From CAWAYR01 sp050250875 (lineage in GTDB: Bacteria > Acidobacteriota > Vicinamibacteria > Vicinamibacterales > UBA2999): 64,000 bases of DNA. A program made the position numbers and the translations under genes. The stretch spans positions 372,001 through 436,000 of the forward strand of contig JBFWNV010000001.1 in assembly GCA_050250875.1 (NCBI GenBank), in the 5' to 3' direction. The notes under the pieces were generated by a model. It was not told the origin of the DNA and did no database searches. It was given only the letters and a program-made list of their open reading frames with translations. Shown piece after piece: positions 38,767-48,581 of the stretch; within the stretch, counting starts at the first letter, position 1; each line of letters opens with the position of its first letter.

Positions 38767-39663
38767 TCAGCGGCGCGCCGCCGCCTGGAACGCCTCGACC
38801 ACGGCGCGCAGCGCCGACCGCCGCGCCGCGTCGCTGCGCCACACCGCGTAGACCTGCCGGCGCAGCGTCGGCTCCGACTTCACGATGACCACGCCGCGCG
38901 GCACGGCGCCGCGGCCGAGGCGCGGGATCACGGCGGCGCCGAGACCGGCCCCGACCAGCGCCAGCTGCGTCGCGTACTCGTAGGCGGTGTGGGCGACGCG
39001 CGGCTCGTGGCCGCGGCGGCGCAGGGTATGGAGCAGCCAGTCGTGGCAGATCGATCCCTCCAGCCAGGTGATCCACGATTCGCCGGCGAGGTCGTCGAGC
39101 CGGACGGTGCGACTCTTGGCCAGCCGGTGGCCGGCCGGCAGGGCGATGTCGGCGACGTCGTCGATGATCGCCGCTTTGCTCACGCCCTCGGGCAACGCCA
39201 GCGGGGCGTTCTCCCAGTCCTGGGCGATGGCCAGGTCGACGTCGCGGCGCAGCAGCCGGGCGACCCCGTCGACGGGCTCCAGTTCGCGCAGCACGGGCGT
39301 GAGCTGCGGGTGCCGGCGACGCAGCGCCGCCAGCGCCGCCGGGGCCAGACCGCGCATGCTGGTGGCGAACGCCGCGATGGTGAGGGTGCCGCTCACCGTG
39401 TCGCGGGCGGCATCCAGATCGGCCTCGGCGGCCTCGAGCAGCGACAGCACGCGATCGGCGTGGGCGACCAGCAGCCGTCCGGAGTCGGTGAGTCGCACGC
39501 CGCGCCCGGCCTTCTCGAGCAGCGGCCGGCCGACCTCGCGTTCGAGCTTGGCCAGCTGCTGCGACACCGCCGAGGTCGTGACGTGCAAGGTGTCGGCGGC
39601 GCCCAGGATCGAGCCGTGGGCCGCCACGGCGTGGAGGGCACGAAGGCGATCGACGTTCAACAT
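38767..39663 (-). CDS. LysR-family transcriptional regulator
   Basis: 298 residues with the LysR helix-turn-helix at the N-terminus ('GAADTLHVTTSAVSQQLAKLE', about residues 21-41) and a type-2 periplasmic-binding-like effector domain. It diverges from the EamA transporter gene, so it likely controls that gene and itself. TAGAGT on the minus strand (39676-39671) ends 7 bases before the ATG. The effector is unknown; a link to amino-acid export is an inference from the neighbour. Confidence 0.92.
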   Translation of the reverse strand: MLNVDRLRALHAVAAHGSILGAADTLHVTTSAVSQQLAKLEREVGRPLLEKAGRGVRLTDSGRLLVAHADRVLSLLEAAEADLDAARDTVSGTLTIAAFATSMRGLAPAALAALRRRHPQLTPVLRELEPVDGVARLLRRDVDLAIAQDWENAPLALPEGVSKAAIIDDVADIALPAGHRLAKSRTVRLDDLAGESWITWLEGSICHDWLLHTLRRRGHEPRVAHTAYEYATQLALVGAGLGAAVIPRLGRGAVPRGVVIVKSEPTLRRQVYAVWRSDAARRSALRAVVEAFQAAARR

Positions 39664-39714
39664 GTAAGCAACTCTACATCAGTGACCGGAGAACAATTCA
39701 CTTGTCCTAATCAG

Positions 39715-39722
39715 TCACGTGA
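39715..39722. promoter_or_regulatory. TCACGTGA palindrome between lysR and the transporter
   Basis: A perfect 8-base palindrome lies in the 73-base divergent gap, at the start of the rightward gene. Divergent LysR-type control makes an operator here plausible, but it is short and no T-N11-A pair was fixed. Confidence 0.3.
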
Positions 39723-39736
39723 GTCATCGTCAACGC

Positions 39737-40651
39737 ATGTCGCGCTCCGCTGTCGAGGATCTGGCGCTGGTGGTGGTTCCGGGCGCGATCTGGGGGGCGT
39801 CGTTCCTGTTCATCGCCGAGGGATTGGACGCCATGGCCCCCTTCGGCGTGACCTTCGTCCGCCTCCTGATCGGGTTCCTCACCCTGGCCGGGGTGCCGGC
39901 GGCGCGCCGCCCGCTGCAGCGCGGCGACTTCTGGCCGATGGCGGCGCTCAGCGTCATCTGGCTGGCCTTTCCGCTCAGCCTGTTTCCGTTCGCCGAGCAG
40001 CGCGTGTCGTCGGCGATGGCCGGCATGCTGAACGGCTCGACGGCGATCTTCGCGGCGATCGTCGCCGGGCTGCTGTCGCGGCAATGGCCGGAGCGTCCGG
40101 TGCTGACCGGACTGGTCGTCGGCGTCGCCGGCATCGTGCTGATGGCCATCCCGTCGATCGACGGGCAGAGCAGCGCCGCCGGCATCGCGATGATCCTCGC
40201 CGCCGTGCTGTCCTACGGCGTGGCGATCAACCTCGCCCGGCCGCTCCAGCTGCGCTCGGGGGCGCTGCCGGTGGTGTGGCGCACGCTGGGCCTCGCCGCG
40301 CTGCTCACCGCGCCGATGGGCGTGCCGGCGCTGCTCGCGGCGCACTGGACGCCGCGGGCGCTGCTGGCCATGCTCGCCCTCGGCGCCCTCGGTACCGCCA
40401 TCGCCAACGTGATCATGACGGTGGCGACCGGCCGACTCGGCGCCACCCGCGCCTCGGCGACGGTGTTCCTGATCCCGGTGGTCGCGCTGATCCTCGGCGT
40501 GGCCGTGCGCGGTGAGCGCGTCGAGCCGCTGTCGATCGCCGGCGCCGCGGTGTGCCTGGCCGGAGCGTGGCTGATCCGGCCGCGGCCGCCGGCGGCGGTC
40601 GCGGCGGTGAGGGCGGCCGCACCGCGCCGTCTCGAACCCGCCGGCCGGTAG
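39737..40651 (+). CDS. EamA/DMT-family transporter
   Basis: 304 residues with ten predicted membrane helices in two EamA repeats, e.g. 'VVPGAIWGASFLFIAEGL' at the start and 'SATVFLIPVVALILGV' near the end. Members export amino acids or metabolites or import nucleotide sugars; the substrate here is unknown. It is divergent from the LysR gene. GTG at 39719 (six residues longer) is an alternative start, with CCTAAT seven bases before it. The 3' end overlaps a phosphatase relic on the other strand. Confidence 0.85.
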   Translation: MSRSAVEDLALVVVPGAIWGASFLFIAEGLDAMAPFGVTFVRLLIGFLTLAGVPAARRPLQRGDFWPMAALSVIWLAFPLSLFPFAEQRVSSAMAGMLNGSTAIFAAIVAGLLSRQWPERPVLTGLVVGVAGIVLMAIPSIDGQSSAAGIAMILAAVLSYGVAINLARPLQLRSGALPVVWRTLGLAALLTAPMGVPALLAAHWTPRALLAMLALGALGTAIANVIMTVATGRLGATRASATVFLIPVVALILGVAVRGERVEPLSIAGAAVCLAGAWLIRPRPPAAVAAVRAAAPRRLEPAGR

Positions 40652-41033
40652 CGCCTGCAGGCGCCGGGCGACGAGCAGCGTGATGTCGTCGAACTGCGGC
40701 CCGCCGCCGACGAAGGCGTCGATCGCCGCGAGCACCCGCTCGATCACCACCTCGGCTGGCTCGGCCGCCGCCTCGCGCTGGCGATGGCAAAAGTGCCGTC
40801 GGGCAGCTCCAGTCCGCGATACACCGCAGCATGCCCCAGTTCTGACCGTCGCCGCCGACCTCCTCCGGCAGATGGACGCGGACGAACGGCTGCCCCTCCT
40901 CCGGGTGGCGCACCGAGGCCGCGGCGGCCGGAGACGGAGTCGCGGAGACGGCCGGGGGCTGGGCGGCGAGCGGCTGGAGCAGACCGATCGCCAGGACGAC
41001 GGCGGCGCCGGCCGTGCGCGCCCGGCCCTGCAT
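40640..41033 (-). pseudogene. relic of a propeller-sensor / SpoIIE-type PP2C phosphatase gene
   Basis: The minus strand from the ATG at 41033 reads a signal peptide and then 'VRHPEEGQPFVRV', 'GDGQNWGML', resembling the mature start of two-component-regulator-propeller sensors. In a second frame 'YRGLELPDGTFAIAS' follows. In a third, 'EVVIERVLAAIDAFV' and 'GPQFDDITLLVARRL' match the last segment of SpoIIE/RsbU phosphatases. An intact gene would be about 2-3 kb; here the pieces span under 400 bases with at least two frameshifts and a large internal deletion. The end runs into the EamA gene. Confidence 0.7.
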
Positions 41034-41391
41034 GGGGCGGCGTCCCGGTGCCCGTGGTGGCGCGCCCTGAGCCGTCCCACACGGCGCTGCATCCCCGCAA
41101 CTCATTGAGTTCACGCGGATTCAATATGTCTTCGGCCACGTGAACCCTCGGACGAACTGTTGCCGTTGGTTACAAGTCGTGATAAGAATCTCGCGCTCAG
41201 CTGGCCGAGACGCCGTAGAGGCGCGGCCCGATGTGGGCCGGCCTCGCGAAGATTCGTCGGGGACTGCGCCCTCTGACGGGTCGTCACGGTCGGCGTGCAC
41301 GCGTGCTCCGGAAGTCCCCGGTGGCTCGTCGACATCGGGCGATTTCGTTTCGTGATCGGCCAGTCAGCAAGTCATCGAGGGAGAGTTCCGC
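41034..41391 (+). promoter_or_regulatory. upstream region of the TonB receptor gene
   Basis: No gene is supportable in these 358 bases. TTGCCG (41160-41165) with TAAGAA at 41183-41188 (17-base spacer) is a weak promoter candidate in an AT-richer stretch. It would give a leader of about 200 bases. GAGGGAGAG lies just before the receptor ATG. Confidence 0.35.
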
Positions 41392-44300
41392 ATGGCAAGA
41401 CGTCGGCAGGCGCTTCTCGCGTGTTGGGCAATCGCGATGGCGTTCCCCGCCGTCGCGGCAGCGCAGAGTGCTTTCACCGGAACGGTCAGGGACACCAGCG
41501 GCGCCGTACTGCCGGGGGTGACCGTCGAAGCGTCGAGCCCGGTGCTGATCGAGGGCACCCGGTCCACTGTCACCGACTCCGACGGGCAGTACCGCATCAC
41601 CGACCTCAGACCCGGCGTCTACACGGTCACCTTCACCCTGCCCGGGTTCAAGCAGATGCGTCAGGAGAAGGTCGAGCTGCGCGTCGACTTCGTCGGCACG
41701 CTGAACGGCACCCTCGAAGTCGGCGCGATCGAAGAGGCCATCACCGTCACCGGCACGTCGCCCACAGTCGACGTCTCGAGCAATTCGAAGGTCGAGGTGA
41801 TGACCGCCGAAATCCTCGAGCAGGTGCCGACCGGCCGCACCATCCAGGCACTCGCCCAGCTGGTCAGCGGCGTGTCGCTCAACGTCCCGGACGTTGGCGG
41901 CTCGCGCGCCATGCAGCAGACCTACATGTCCACCCGCGGCCTGACCTCGGCCAACAACATCGTCACGGTCGACGGCCTGATGGTCAACGGCCTCGACGGC
42001 GACGGCGCGGTGCAGCAGTACTTCAACCAGTCGATGATGGAAGAGATGTCGTACCAGACGAGCGGCGCCGGCGCCGACGTCTCACCGGGCGGCGTCCGCA
42101 TGAACATCGTTCCGAAGGACGGCGGCAACCGCTTCAGCGGCGCCTTTTTCGGCGCATGGACCAGCGAGTCGCTGCAGAGCGACAACCTGACCCAGGACAT
42201 CATCGACCGCGGCCTGCGCAACGGCCCCGGCGTCGACCGCATCTACGACTTCAACCTGGCCCTCGGCGGTCCGATCCTGCGCGACAAGCTGTGGTTCTTC
42301 ACCTCGGGCCGCATGTGGGGCGTGGACTCGCCGGTCGCCGACACCTTCGTGCCGCCGTCGGGCACCTCCTACCGACAGGCGGTGACCGGCTGCCGCACCG
42401 GCGCCCTGTCCTGCGAGACCGGCATCGACGACCAGAAGATCAAGAGCGCGCTGCTCCGCCTCACCTGGCAGATCTCGCCCAAGCACAAGTTCTCGGTCTA
42501 CTACGACGAGATCGACAAGTGGCGCGGCCACGGCATGAACGCCGGCGACGACCCCAACACCTCGTCGCAGATCTGGACCTCCCCGCGCTACAACTCGGCG
42601 GCGGCGAAGTACACCGGCACCTGGACCAACCAGCTGCTGGCCGAGGCCGGCTACTCCTTCAACTACGAGGAGTACGTCATCACCAACCAGGACGGCGTCA
42701 ACAAGGTGCCGTTCTCGCCCGAGTGGTACGCCAACGCCAGCCGCCGCGACCAGAACGTCGCCGCGCTGACCAACGGCCTGGCCAACTGGGGCGGCCGCTA
42801 CCCCGACCGCTTCAACATGATGGGCGCGCTGTCCTACATCACCGGCGCGCACAACATCAAGGCCGGCGTGCAGTACAACTGGGGCCCCTACGTCAACACC
42901 CGCGAGACCAACGCCGACCTGCAGCAGGTCTACGCCGGCACCGCGGCCGCGCCGTTCACCAACCCGGTGTCGGTGACCGTGTACAACACGCCGCTGCGCT
43001 ACCAGGAGAAGCTGAACGCCGACATCGGCGTCTTCGTCCAGGATTCATGGGCGCTCAACCGCCTCACCATCAACACCGGCCTGCGCTGGGAGTACCTGTC
43101 GCATGAGGTGGCCGAGCAGCAGTCGGGCCACGGCCGGTTCGTGCCGGAGCGGCGTTTCGACGCCATCCCGATGCCGACGTGGAAGGACTTCGCGCCGCGC
43201 ATCGGCGTCGTCTACGACGTGTTCGGCAACTCGAAGACCGCGCTCAAGGCCAGCTTCAACCGTTACAACGAGTCGCGGACGACGCAGTTCGCCACCAAGT
43301 ACAACCCCCTGGCGCTGACCTCGGCCACGCTGAGCTGGGTCGACGCCAACCGCGACGACATCGCCCAGGGCGAGCGCGGCTGCACGTTCAACACCCCGGG
43401 CTGCGAGATCAACTTTGCGCAGCTGCCGGCCAACTTCGGCGTCCGCTCGCTGGCCGAGGTCGATCCCGACTTCCAGCGCACCTACAACCTGGAGTACACG
43501 GCCGGCATCCAGCACGAGCTGTTCCCGCGTGTGTCGGTGGCGGCCACTTACTACCGCCGCCAGTTCTACGACCTGCCGGTGTCCGACAACCTGCTGCGCA
43601 CCCCGGCCGACTACCGCGGCGTCGAGGTGGTCAGCCCGCTCGACGGCTCGGTGTTCACGGCCTACACCGTGGCCACGACCGCCCAGCTGGCCCGCGTGCA
43701 GGACTTCGACACCAACGCCGGGTCGGATCGCAAGCAGATCTACAACGGCGGCGACATCACCTTCAACGCCCGGCTGCCGCGCGGCGGCACGCTGTTCGGC
43801 GGCTTCACCATGGAGCGGACTCTGCGGGTCACCTGCGACGAGCCCGACGATCCGAACTTCCTCCGCTTCTGCGACGACCGGGAGAACGACATTCCGTTCC
43901 TGAAGCAGTTCAAGTTCGCCGGCACCTATCCGGTCGGCTGGGGCATCCAGGCCAGCCTGTCGTTCCAGAGCATCAACGGCCGGCCGATCGGCGGCTTCAG
44001 CGGCACCGCCGCCGCCGACCGCAACCGCATCGCCGGCCCCGGATACGGCGACGTCGGCAGCCCGATCGGCTCCCGGTGGTTGATCACGCGCACGGCGACC
44101 TACCCGGCCAACTGCGCAGCGCCCTGCCGCCCCGGCCAGCTGATCATCCCGGGCATGACCGAAGCGCAGCTGCTGCTGCCGCTCAAGCCTGGCGGCCAGG
44201 AGCTGCTCGATCGCATCAACCAGCTGGACCTGTCGCTGGCCAAGTGGTTCGAGGTCGGTGGCGGACGCCGCGTCCAGCTGCAGGTCGATCTGTTCAACGC

Positions 44301-44421
44301 CATGAACGCCAACCCGGTGACCGGCTGGCGCTCGGTGAACTTCGGCACCGCGGCCTACAGCCAGGTGAGCGCGATGCTCAACCCGCGCGTGCTGCGCCTC
44401 GGCGCGCAGCTCAAGTGGTAG
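41392..44421 (+). CDS. TonB-dependent receptor with carboxypeptidase-regulatory-like domain
   Basis: 1009 residues. A signal peptide is followed by a CarboxypepD_reg-like beta-sandwich (about 25-110; 'GTVRDTSGAVLPGVTVEA'), a plug domain ('VPTGRTIQALAQLV', 'MSTRGLTSANNIVTVDG') and a C-terminal outer-membrane beta-barrel ending in 'LRLGAQLKW', with aromatic Trp last as usual. Such Oar-like receptors are abundant in acidobacteria and import large or scarce substrates, often oligosaccharides or peptides; the substrate is not evident. A good purine-rich ribosome-binding site precedes the ATG. Confidence 0.92.
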   Translation: MARRRQALLACWAIAMAFPAVAAAQSAFTGTVRDTSGAVLPGVTVEASSPVLIEGTRSTVTDSDGQYRITDLRPGVYTVTFTLPGFKQMRQEKVELRVDFVGTLNGTLEVGAIEEAITVTGTSPTVDVSSNSKVEVMTAEILEQVPTGRTIQALAQLVSGVSLNVPDVGGSRAMQQTYMSTRGLTSANNIVTVDGLMVNGLDGDGAVQQYFNQSMMEEMSYQTSGAGADVSPGGVRMNIVPKDGGNRFSGAFFGAWTSESLQSDNLTQDIIDRGLRNGPGVDRIYDFNLALGGPILRDKLWFFTSGRMWGVDSPVADTFVPPSGTSYRQAVTGCRTGALSCETGIDDQKIKSALLRLTWQISPKHKFSVYYDEIDKWRGHGMNAGDDPNTSSQIWTSPRYNSAAAKYTGTWTNQLLAEAGYSFNYEEYVITNQDGVNKVPFSPEWYANASRRDQNVAALTNGLANWGGRYPDRFNMMGALSYITGAHNIKAGVQYNWGPYVNTRETNADLQQVYAGTAAAPFTNPVSVTVYNTPLRYQEKLNADIGVFVQDSWALNRLTINTGLRWEYLSHEVAEQQSGHGRFVPERRFDAIPMPTWKDFAPRIGVVYDVFGNSKTALKASFNRYNESRTTQFATKYNPLALTSATLSWVDANRDDIAQGERGCTFNTPGCEINFAQLPANFGVRSLAEVDPDFQRTYNLEYTAGIQHELFPRVSVAATYYRRQFYDLPVSDNLLRTPADYRGVEVVSPLDGSVFTAYTVATTAQLARVQDFDTNAGSDRKQIYNGGDITFNARLPRGGTLFGGFTMERTLRVTCDEPDDPNFLRFCDDRENDIPFLKQFKFAGTYPVGWGIQASLSFQSINGRPIGGFSGTAAADRNRIAGPGYGDVGSPIGSRWLITRTATYPANCAAPCRPGQLIIPGMTEAQLLLPLKPGGQELLDRINQLDLSLAKWFEVGGGRRVQLQVDLFNAMNANPVTGWRSVNFGTAAYSQVSAMLNPRVLRLGAQLKW

Positions 44422-44451
44422 GCGGCTAGCGGACCACGGTCGGGATCGAAT

Positions 44452-44486
44452 CGGGCGTCGCGCCGGCAGCACCGGCGCGGCGCCCG
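44452..44486. terminator. 15-bp hairpin between convergent receptor and permease genes
   Basis: CGGGCGTCGCGCCGG pairs fully (one G-U) with CCGGCGCGGCGCCCG around a 5-base loop, midway between the two stop codons. No U-run follows on either strand. Confidence 0.5.
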
Positions 44487-44501
44487 AGCTGCGTACGGCG
44501 G

Positions 44502-46904
44502 TCAGTAGCGGCGCAGCACCTCGACCGGATCGACCGCCGCCGCCCGGCGGGCCGGCAGCCACGTCGACCAGGCCGCCACCGCCAGCAACAGCGCCGGCAC
44601 GGCGACGAACGCGCGCAGGTCGGTGGCGGCGCCGAGGCCCTGCGTGTAGACGATCCACACCAGCAGCCAGCCCGACCCCGCCCCGGCGACGACGACGGCG
44701 AGGCTCGACGCCACCTGCTCCCAGACGACGCGTCGACCGGTCGCGCCCAGCGCCAGCTGCACGCCGATCTCGGTGCGCCTGGAGGTCACCGCATAGGACA
44801 CCACGGCGTGAATGCCGCTGGAGGCGAGGACCAGCAGCAGCGGCCCGAGCACCAGGAACAGCCGGGCCGGAATGCGTTTGAGCAGCAGGTTGTTCTCGAC
44901 GTGCTCGTCGAGGGTGCGGACGTTGAACACCGGCGAGGCCGGATCGAGGTCGGTGATCGCCGCCCGCACGGCGCCGGCCAGCGACGCCTCGGCGCCCACC
45001 CCCGTGCGCACGTGGAACTCGCCGCCGCGGGCCGGACGGTCGCGATACGAGAAGTACATCACCGGCGTCGGCGGCTCACCGTAGGCGTCCGAAATCGTGG
45101 TCGCGACCACGCCGGCGATGGCGTAGGTGCGATCGCCCTGCTCGAGCCGGCGGCCGACGACGGCGCCGGCGCCGATGAACCGGTCGACGAAGGCCTGGTT
45201 GACGACCACCTGCGGCGCGGTCGACGGGTCGTCGAGCGGCACGAAGCCGGCCCCGGCAACCCACCGCATCCTCATCGCCGCGAAGTAGCCGGGCGAGACG
45301 GTGTTGGACGCGGCGCGGTCGGCGACGCCGTCGACCCGGGGGCGGCCCTCGAGGACGAACGTGCGCTGCGGGAGTCCGTGGATGTCGAGCGGCACCGCGG
45401 CGGCGACCGCCACTGCCTGCACGCCGGGCAGGGCGCCGAGCCGCTCGACGGCGCGCGCCACGAAGGTGCGGGCGGCGACGTCGTCGCCGCGCCCCGACCG
45501 ATCGTAGGCGGCCAGCAGCACGCCCTGGCGTTCGAAACCCGGGTGCGTGTCACGGGTGTCGGTGAAGCTGCCGAGGAAGAGCCCGGCGACGACGAGCACC
45601 ACCGTCGCCAGCGCCACCTCGGTGGCCATCGCCGCCGATCGCCACCAGCCGGCCGCCGGCGTCCGGGCGCCGGCCGCCACGCCCGACGACACGTCGAGCC
45701 GGAACACCTGCACGACGGGCAGCACCGCGACCAGCGCCGCGGCGGCGACGCCGAGGGCGAGCGCGACGGCGAGGCCGAGGCCGTCGACCGACACCTGGAA
45801 GCGAATCGGCAGCGCCGCGGTCAGCGGCACGGCGCGGAGCACTCGGATGCCCCACGCGGCGAGCAACGCCCCCAGCGCGGCGCCGGTGAGCCCGATCGCC
45901 AGCGCCTCGGCGAACAGCAGCCGCGCGACACGCCACGGCGAGGCCCCCATCGCCAGGCGGATGGCCAGCTCGCGCTGACGCGAGGCCGAGCGCGCCAGCA
46001 GCAGCGTCGCCGTGTTGCCGCACACGGCGAGCAGCAGCACCAGCATCAGGCCCTGCAGGACGCCGAGCGCGCGAAGGAACATCCGCTGCGGGCCGCGCGG
46101 CGCCTGCCAGTACGGCAGCACCTCGACGCCGACGCCGCGGTTGCTGTCGGGATGGGCGGCGGCCAGCTCGCGCATCGTGTCGGCCGCCCGCTCACGCGCC
46201 GCCGCCAGCTGGTCGGCCCGTGGCAGCCGGGCCATGACCGCGTAGCCGCGCGAGCGGCGATCCTCGAGCTCGCGCGATCCGCCGGCCACCACCGGGGCCA
46301 TCGTCGCCGGCAGCCACACGTCGAACTGGAGGCCGAGCACGGTGCCCTGGAAGCCGTCGGGCAGGACGCCGACGACGGTGAGATCGACGCCGTTCACGCT
46401 GACGGTGCGACCCGGCGCGCCGCGATCGCCGGCCAGGCGCGACTGCCAGAACCGGTGCGAGACCACCGCCACGGCCGCGCTGCCTGGCGTCGCGACGTCG
46501 TCGGGCCCGAGCAGGCGGCCGAGCGTCGGCTGCACGCCGAGCGCGGCGAAGTAGCCCCCGGACACCAGCATCCCGAAGGCCCGCTCGCTCTGCGCCGTCT
46601 CCCCGACGGTGAGCGGCGTCATACGGTAGGCCATCGCGTCGGCGACGCCGTCGAGGCGCTCGGCGAGGTCCCGGAATTCCAGCCACGAGGCTCCCGGATA
46701 GGTGCCGGCCTCGGTGCGCGGCTCGATCAGGTGGAACTCGGCGGCGCGCGGCACCCCTGGCAGCGGCGACAGGACGAAGACCTGCAGCCACGAGAACACG
46801 GCGGTGTTGACGCCGATGCCGACCGCCAGCGAAGCGACGACGACGGCGCTGACGAGCGGCGCGGCGGCCATCTGCCGCCAGCCATGGAGGAGATCACGCC
46901 ACAT
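44502..46904 (-). CDS. orphan MacB/FtsX-type permease (ADOP family)
   Basis: 800 residues with the duplicated layout of acidobacterial orphan permeases: N-terminal membrane helix ('LVSAVVVASLAVGIGVNTAVF'), a MacB_PCD periplasmic domain, FtsX-type helices with the 'RQRELAIRLAMGAS' coupling segment, a second periplasmic domain, and a final 'RRTEIGVQLALGAT' helix set ending 'RRAAAVDPVEVLRRY'. No ATPase gene is adjacent. It overlaps the histidine kinase gene by 11 bases, so it belongs to the two-component operon. The ATG 'MWRDLLHGW' was chosen because the upstream frame is the kinase gene's shadow. Confidence 0.9.
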   Translation of the reverse strand: MWRDLLHGWRQMAAAPLVSAVVVASLAVGIGVNTAVFSWLQVFVLSPLPGVPRAAEFHLIEPRTEAGTYPGASWLEFRDLAERLDGVADAMAYRMTPLTVGETAQSERAFGMLVSGGYFAALGVQPTLGRLLGPDDVATPGSAAVAVVSHRFWQSRLAGDRGAPGRTVSVNGVDLTVVGVLPDGFQGTVLGLQFDVWLPATMAPVVAGGSRELEDRRSRGYAVMARLPRADQLAAARERAADTMRELAAAHPDSNRGVGVEVLPYWQAPRGPQRMFLRALGVLQGLMLVLLLAVCGNTATLLLARSASRQRELAIRLAMGASPWRVARLLFAEALAIGLTGAALGALLAAWGIRVLRAVPLTAALPIRFQVSVDGLGLAVALALGVAAAALVAVLPVVQVFRLDVSSGVAAGARTPAAGWWRSAAMATEVALATVVLVVAGLFLGSFTDTRDTHPGFERQGVLLAAYDRSGRGDDVAARTFVARAVERLGALPGVQAVAVAAAVPLDIHGLPQRTFVLEGRPRVDGVADRAASNTVSPGYFAAMRMRWVAGAGFVPLDDPSTAPQVVVNQAFVDRFIGAGAVVGRRLEQGDRTYAIAGVVATTISDAYGEPPTPVMYFSYRDRPARGGEFHVRTGVGAEASLAGAVRAAITDLDPASPVFNVRTLDEHVENNLLLKRIPARLFLVLGPLLLVLASSGIHAVVSYAVTSRRTEIGVQLALGATGRRVVWEQVASSLAVVVAGAGSGWLLVWIVYTQGLGAATDLRAFVAVPALLLAVAAWSTWLPARRAAAVDPVEVLRRY

Positions 46905-47895
46905 CGGACGCTCCCGGAAGCACGAGATGCGCGCGGGCGCCGCCGAGCGGCGACGCCTCGACGGCGATCGACCCGCCGTACAGCTCGGCCAGATCGGCGA
47001 CGATGGCCAGCCCCAGGCCCGACCCCGGCGCCGCCTCGTCGGCGCGGACCCCGCGCCGCAGCACCTCGGTGCGCAGCGCGGCGGGGACGCCCGGGCCGTC
47101 GTCGTCGACCAGCACGTGCACCATGCCGTCACGCGCCTCGGCCGTCACCCGCACCTGCCGCCGGCCCCACGTGCAGGCGTTGTCGAGCAGATTGCCGAGC
47201 ATCTCCTCGAGATCCTCGCGCTGCACCCGGGCGATGTCCCGCTCGGCCACGGCGCTGCGGATGTCGAGGCCGCGATCGGCGTGCAGGTGCTCGAGGGTTC
47301 GGACCAGCGCGGCGGCCGCGGCGCCGACGCTCGCGGTCGCGCCGGGGGCAGCCCCGGCGGCGGCGGCGCGGGCGTGGGCGAGGTGGACGTCGATCTGGCG
47401 GCGCATGCGGTCCACCTGCTGCCGCAGCACGTCCGGGCGCGGCGGGCCGTCGCCGCGATCGGCCTCGCGGGCGATGACGGCCAGGGGAGTTTTCAGACCG
47501 TGCGCGAGATCGCCGGCGCGGGCCAGCGCCCGTTGCACGGCGCGGCCGCGATGATCGAGCAGCGCGTTCAGATCGTCGACCAGCGGCTGCACTTCCTGGG
47601 GGAACGCGCCGGCGACGTGATCGCGACCGCCGGCGCGCACCTGCGCCAGGCCGCGGCGCAGCCCGGTCAGGGCGGCCAGGGCGCGCCGCACCTGGAGCAC
47701 GCCGCCGACGAGGCCGACGAGCGCGACCGCGCCGGCCACCGGGACGTTGACGAACAACCCGTGGAAGAAGCGCGGGAAGCCCTCGAACCGGAACAGCATG
47801 TCGGTCGCGACGATGCCGGCGACGACGAACAGGCCCAGCGTCCACAACGCGGCGCCGCCGAGCAGCGCCGCGCGCAGCGAGCGCGGCCCGCTCAC
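46894..47895 (-). CDS. sensor histidine kinase
   Basis: 333 residues. Two membrane segments (about 10-31 and 49-69) flank a very short periplasmic loop. A HAMP-like linker, H-box 'AHGLKTPLAV' (phospho-acceptor His132), N-box 'NLLDNACTWG' and G-boxes 'DDDGPGV' and 'GSGLGLAI' follow. The tiny sensor loop suggests it senses within the membrane or through a partner; the permease encoded next is the obvious candidate. It overlaps the response regulator gene by 4 bases and the permease gene by 11. Confidence 0.92.
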   Translation of the reverse strand: MSGPRSLRAALLGGAALWTLGLFVVAGIVATDMLFRFEGFPRFFHGLFVNVPVAGAVALVGLVGGVLQVRRALAALTGLRRGLAQVRAGGRDHVAGAFPQEVQPLVDDLNALLDHRGRAVQRALARAGDLAHGLKTPLAVIAREADRGDGPPRPDVLRQQVDRMRRQIDVHLAHARAAAAGAAPGATASVGAAAAALVRTLEHLHADRGLDIRSAVAERDIARVQREDLEEMLGNLLDNACTWGRRQVRVTAEARDGMVHVLVDDDGPGVPAALRTEVLRRGVRADEAAPGSGLGLAIVADLAELYGGSIAVEASPLGGARAHLVLPGASDVA

Positions 47896-48554
47896 CCGCC
47901 GCTCCCGACGCGGTAGCCGAGGCCGCGCACCGTCTCGATCGTCGTCGGGCCGAGCTTGCGGCGCAACCGCGCCACGAACACTTCGACGGTGTTCGAGTCG
48001 CGATCGTCGTCGCGTTCGTAGATGTGATCGGCGAGCTCGGCCTGCGCGACCACGCGGTCGCGATGGTGCATCAGATACGCGAACACGCGGAACTCGAGGG
48101 CGGTGAGCCGCACCGGCGTACCGCCGACGGTCACCCGGGCGCGGCGGGGGTCCAGGGCCACGTCCCCGGCACGCAGTTCCGGCGTCAGCTGGCGCGAGGC
48201 GCGGCGGATCAGGCCACGCACCCTGGCCAGCAGCTCCTCGACCTGGAACGGCTTGGTCAGGTAGTCGTCGGCACCGCCGTCGATGCCGCGCACCTTGTCG
48301 GACCAGCTGTCGCGGGCGGTGAGCACCAGGACCGGCATCGTCACTCCGGCATCGCGCCAGCGGCGCAGCACGGCGAGGCCGTCGAGGCGCGGCAGCCCGA
48401 GGTCGAGCACCGCGGCGTCGTACGGCTCGGTCTGGCCGAGGTACTCAGCGCGGGCCCCGTCGGCGACGGCATCGACGGCATAGCCGGCGCCGCGCAGCAC
48501 GTCCCCGAGCTGCTCCCGCAGCGCCGTCTCGTCTTCCGCGATCAGCACGCGCAT
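47892..48554 (-). CDS. OmpR-family response regulator
   Basis: 220 residues: receiver domain with phospho-acceptor Asp51 ('AVLDLGLPRLDG'), Thr and Lys of the switch ('VLTARD', 'YLTKPF') and a winged-helix DNA-binding domain ('RVVAQAELADHIY', 'NTVEVFVARLRRKLG'). It forms one operon with the kinase and permease. A TATAAC -10 box (48569-48564, minus strand) lies 9 bases before the ATG; the expected -35 position is replaced by CTGAAC repeats, consistent with self-activation. Confidence 0.93.
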   Translation of the reverse strand: MRVLIAEDETALREQLGDVLRGAGYAVDAVADGARAEYLGQTEPYDAAVLDLGLPRLDGLAVLRRWRDAGVTMPVLVLTARDSWSDKVRGIDGGADDYLTKPFQVEELLARVRGLIRRASRQLTPELRAGDVALDPRRARVTVGGTPVRLTALEFRVFAYLMHHRDRVVAQAELADHIYERDDDRDSNTVEVFVARLRRKLGPTTIETVRGLGYRVGSGG

Positions 48555-48581
48555 CGTCGTCCAGTTATAGACCCAGCCGGG

